Assembly (NCBI GenBank): GCA_003024785.1
Contig: PUQB01000066.1
Coordinates: 310,001-374,000 of the forward strand
DNA length: 64,000 nt
DNA from: Selaginella tamariscina
Lineage: Eukaryota > Streptophyta > Lycopodiopsida > Selaginellales > Selaginellaceae
Reading direction: 5' to 3'
The notes under the pieces: model-generated
Database searches by the model: none
Told to the model about the DNA's origin: nothing
Seen by the model: only the letters and a program-made list of their open reading frames with translations
Translations under genes and position numbers: made by a program
In this document: one piece after another, positions 62,262-64,000 of the stretch
How positions within the stretch are numbered: position 1 is the first letter of the stretch
How the letters are laid out: each line of letters begins with the position of its first letter

Positions 62262-63601
62262 ATGGCGCAGAAATCGATCCACCAAATGGAATTTCGCAGC
62301 CTGGTAAGCATTACTACATGCTATGGAGGAGCATATTTGAGATAGATCAGAAATACATACCCATCAAGCCAATTGGGAAGGGAGCATATGGAATAGTGTG
62401 TTCGGCGACCAACACGGAGACAGGGGAGAAGGTGGCAATTAAGAAGATCACGAACGCGTTTGAGAACACTACTGATGCACGGAGGACACTGAGGGAGATT
62501 AGGCTGCTTAAACATCTGTATCATGAGAACATAATTGGGATTAAGGATATCATGAAGCCTGTTGGGAGATCTAGTTTTAATGATGTTTATATTGTCTATG
62601 AGCTCATGGACACTGATTTGCACCAGATCATTCGCTCCTCTCAGGCCTTGACTGATGATCATTGTCAGTATTTCATTTACCAGGTATGTGTATATGTGCT
62701 GGTCAGTTAAAAGATATTTTCTCATAGTGAGATCCTCCTGGCACCTTGCTATATTCTTATTACAAAAGAAAAAACAATTATCAAAATGTCTTGTCACGTT
62801 CTTTGTCGTTTTGCTATCTCGTGTGTGTGTGAAGCTGTTTATTCCACCTTAATCACGCACACACACACACACACTTGATTCATAATAAACTGACCTTGAT
62901 ACGTTTGTTACGTACAGTTACTGAGAGGCTTGAAGTACGTGCACTCAGCAAACGTTCTACACAGGGATCTTAAACCGAGCAACCTCCTGCTGAATGCAAG
63001 CTGTGACCTCAAGATCTGCGACTTCGGGTTGGCAAGAACAGGCAGTGACAAGGGGCAGTTCATGACAGAGTATGTGGTAACACGGTGGTACCGGGCACCC
63101 GAGCTCCTGCTGTCGTGTGAAGAGTATTCGTCCGCGATTGACATGTGGTCTGTGGGTTGCATTTTCGCCGAGCTCCTCGGTCGGAAGCCAATATTCCCTG
63201 GGAAAGATTACATCCACCAGCTGAAGCTTATAATCAATACCATAGGGTCTCCAGAGGAGGACGATTTGCAGTTCATCGTAAGCAACAAGGCAAGGAGCTA
63301 CATACGGTCCCTGCCGTACGCACCAAAGATACCACTCGAGAGGCTGTATCCGAGGGCCAACCCGTTGGCTCTCAACCTGATCGAGCAGATGCTGGTGTTT
63401 GATCCAAAGAAGAGGCTTACGGTGAGCGAAGCCTTGGAGCACCCCTACCTCTCCATGCTCCACGACGCCTCTCTGGAGCCGTCTGCCTTGGCGGCTTTCG
63501 AGTTTGATTTCGAGGATGAGGAGCTCAAGGAGGATGCTCTGAGGGAAAGGGTTTGGAATGAGATGTGTTACTACCACCCTGAAGCTGTTAATGAGTTTTA
63601 A
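62262..63601 (+). CDS. Mitogen-activated protein kinase (TEY, group C-like)
   Basis: Exons up to 62683 and 62918-63601 with a 234 bp intron in phase 0. A clean frame starts at ATG 62318 (349 residues). The family N-terminus, however, is encoded upstream in the same frame as [15 protein letters not shown], and an ATG at 62262 reaches it only across a one-base slip in the A run near 62271. Kinase motifs: GKGAYG loop, VAIKK lysine, HRDLKPSN catalytic loop, DFGLAR, the TEY activation motif in [14 protein letters not shown], and a degenerate docking site [13 protein letters not shown] and the tail [11 protein letters not shown] are typical of plant group C MAPKs, whereas [21 protein letters not shown] is more like groups A/B. 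MAPKs relay stress and developmental signals from MKKs to nuclear and cytosolic targets. Confidence 0.93.
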
Positions 63602-63802
63602 ACAGATATGTAGTGCTTTAGATTAGTTGTGTTAATAGAGTTTTCTTGTTAATAAGTTCTTAATATATATACAATGAGAAATCTGGAATATCTTATTACA
63701 CACACGTTGTTGTACTTGTATACACGTGTTAAACTAGTATCTACCTTTACTGAATTAGGTTGGAGTACACCCTCTGTTTTCTAGGGTTCTTGCTGTTAGG
63801 AA

Positions 63803-64000
63803 ATGGAGGAGCTGGAGTTCGATGTGGGCGCTGGAGCCGGGGTGGACGAGGACTACGAGGACTACGATGTGCTTTACGACGATGTAAATGTGGGATTCTT
63901 CCAGCCGCCTGGATCTGCCACACAACAGCAGCAGCAGCAACAACAGGAGGAACCGATAGCGCAGCCTGGTGAGTTCTCTAGGTACTCTGAGGAGAATGGA
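63803..64000 (+). CDS. CFIm68/CPSF6-like gene 2, first exon (continues past the window)
   Basis: Open from ATG 63803 to the window end, 66 codons. The product begins with acidic residues and EDYEDYDVLYDDVNVGFFQ, closely matching EDYEDLYDDVNVGFLQ of the protein at 12092, followed by a Gln run as in that protein. A candidate splice donor GTGAGT at 63969 could end the exon. The RRM would lie downstream. Probable subunit of pre-mRNA cleavage factor Im. Confidence 0.8.
   Translation, partial: MEELEFDVGAGAGVDEDYEDYDVLYDDVNVGFFQPPGSATQQQQQQQQEEPIAQPGEFSRYSEENG

Noticed and set aside
62303-62342. GTAAGC donor at 62303 as an alternative first MAP kinase intron
   Set aside because: The stretch reads in frame as the family N-terminus ([10 protein letters not shown]), so it is coding rather than intronic.
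62957-63577. 206-codon minus-strand open frame opposite MAP kinase exon 2
   Set aside because: Antisense shadow of a GC-rich coding exon; the plus strand carries all kinase motifs.

Overview
The window is nuclear DNA of a land plant. Evidence: GT-AG spliced genes, a nuclear gene for the chloroplast ATP synthase gamma subunit with a transit peptide and the thioredoxin-sensitive cysteine pair, a plant-type MAP kinase, a PILS auxin carrier, a PLS-class PPR relic, U2 snRNA genes with plant USE/TATA spacing, and a TTTAGGG telomere-type tract. Introns are very short (54-120 bp in PILS) and intergenic DNA is strongly AT-rich with many CA/TA microsatellites. I cannot fix the species; a non-angiosperm is possible but that is a weak inference.

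Layout. 1-6668: fossil Ty3/gypsy chromovirus on the minus strand. 6.7-12.1 kb: AT-rich spacer. 12.1-13.4 kb: intact two-exon CFIm68/CPSF6-like mRNA 3'-processing gene. 13.6-17.2 kb: two U2 snRNA genes with duplicated promoters, with an initiator tRNA-Met gene and a decayed PPR gene between them. 17.9-21.5 kb: ATP synthase gamma and a nine-exon PILS gene, both minus. 23.3-27.7 kb: nested repeats (a fragment of the large element described next, a foldback element, a solo LTR, a hAT MITE, an old retropepsin-bearing fossil). 27.7-41.4 kb: composite of two and a fraction Ty3/gypsy chromovirus fossils inserted in that older fossil. 60.2-63.6 kb: divergent pair of sphingoid-base C4-hydroxylase (minus) and MAP kinase (plus). 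63.8 kb to the end: first exon of a second CFIm68-like gene, so this family bounds the window on both sides.

The most interesting region is 42.67-57.29 kb. It looks like one large, apparently undescribed DNA element bounded by imperfect inverted repeats. A plus-strand gene encodes a DDE-type transposase-like protein with a DUF7869-like core. Divergently, minus-strand genes encode a protein with a ParB/Srx-like fold followed by a DNA-methylase-like C-terminus, and an FCP1-type HAD phosphatase-like protein. Two arrays totalling about 40 copies of the palindrome GGCGGGATTAATCCCGCC lie upstream of the two divergent genes, one probably inside a first intron. A ParB-like protein beside a dense palindrome array suggests a DNA-binding or partition-like system, or transposase-binding subterminal repeats. 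A decayed 0.9 kb fragment of the same element lies at 23.3-24.2 kb, which supports mobility.

Caveat. Several otherwise well-built host genes (ATP synthase gamma, PILS, sphingoid hydroxylase, MAP kinase) carry single-base frame slips, mostly in short homopolymers, while splice sites and protein similarity continue across them. Residual indel errors of a long-read assembly are the simplest explanation, although true gene decay cannot be excluded from sequence alone.
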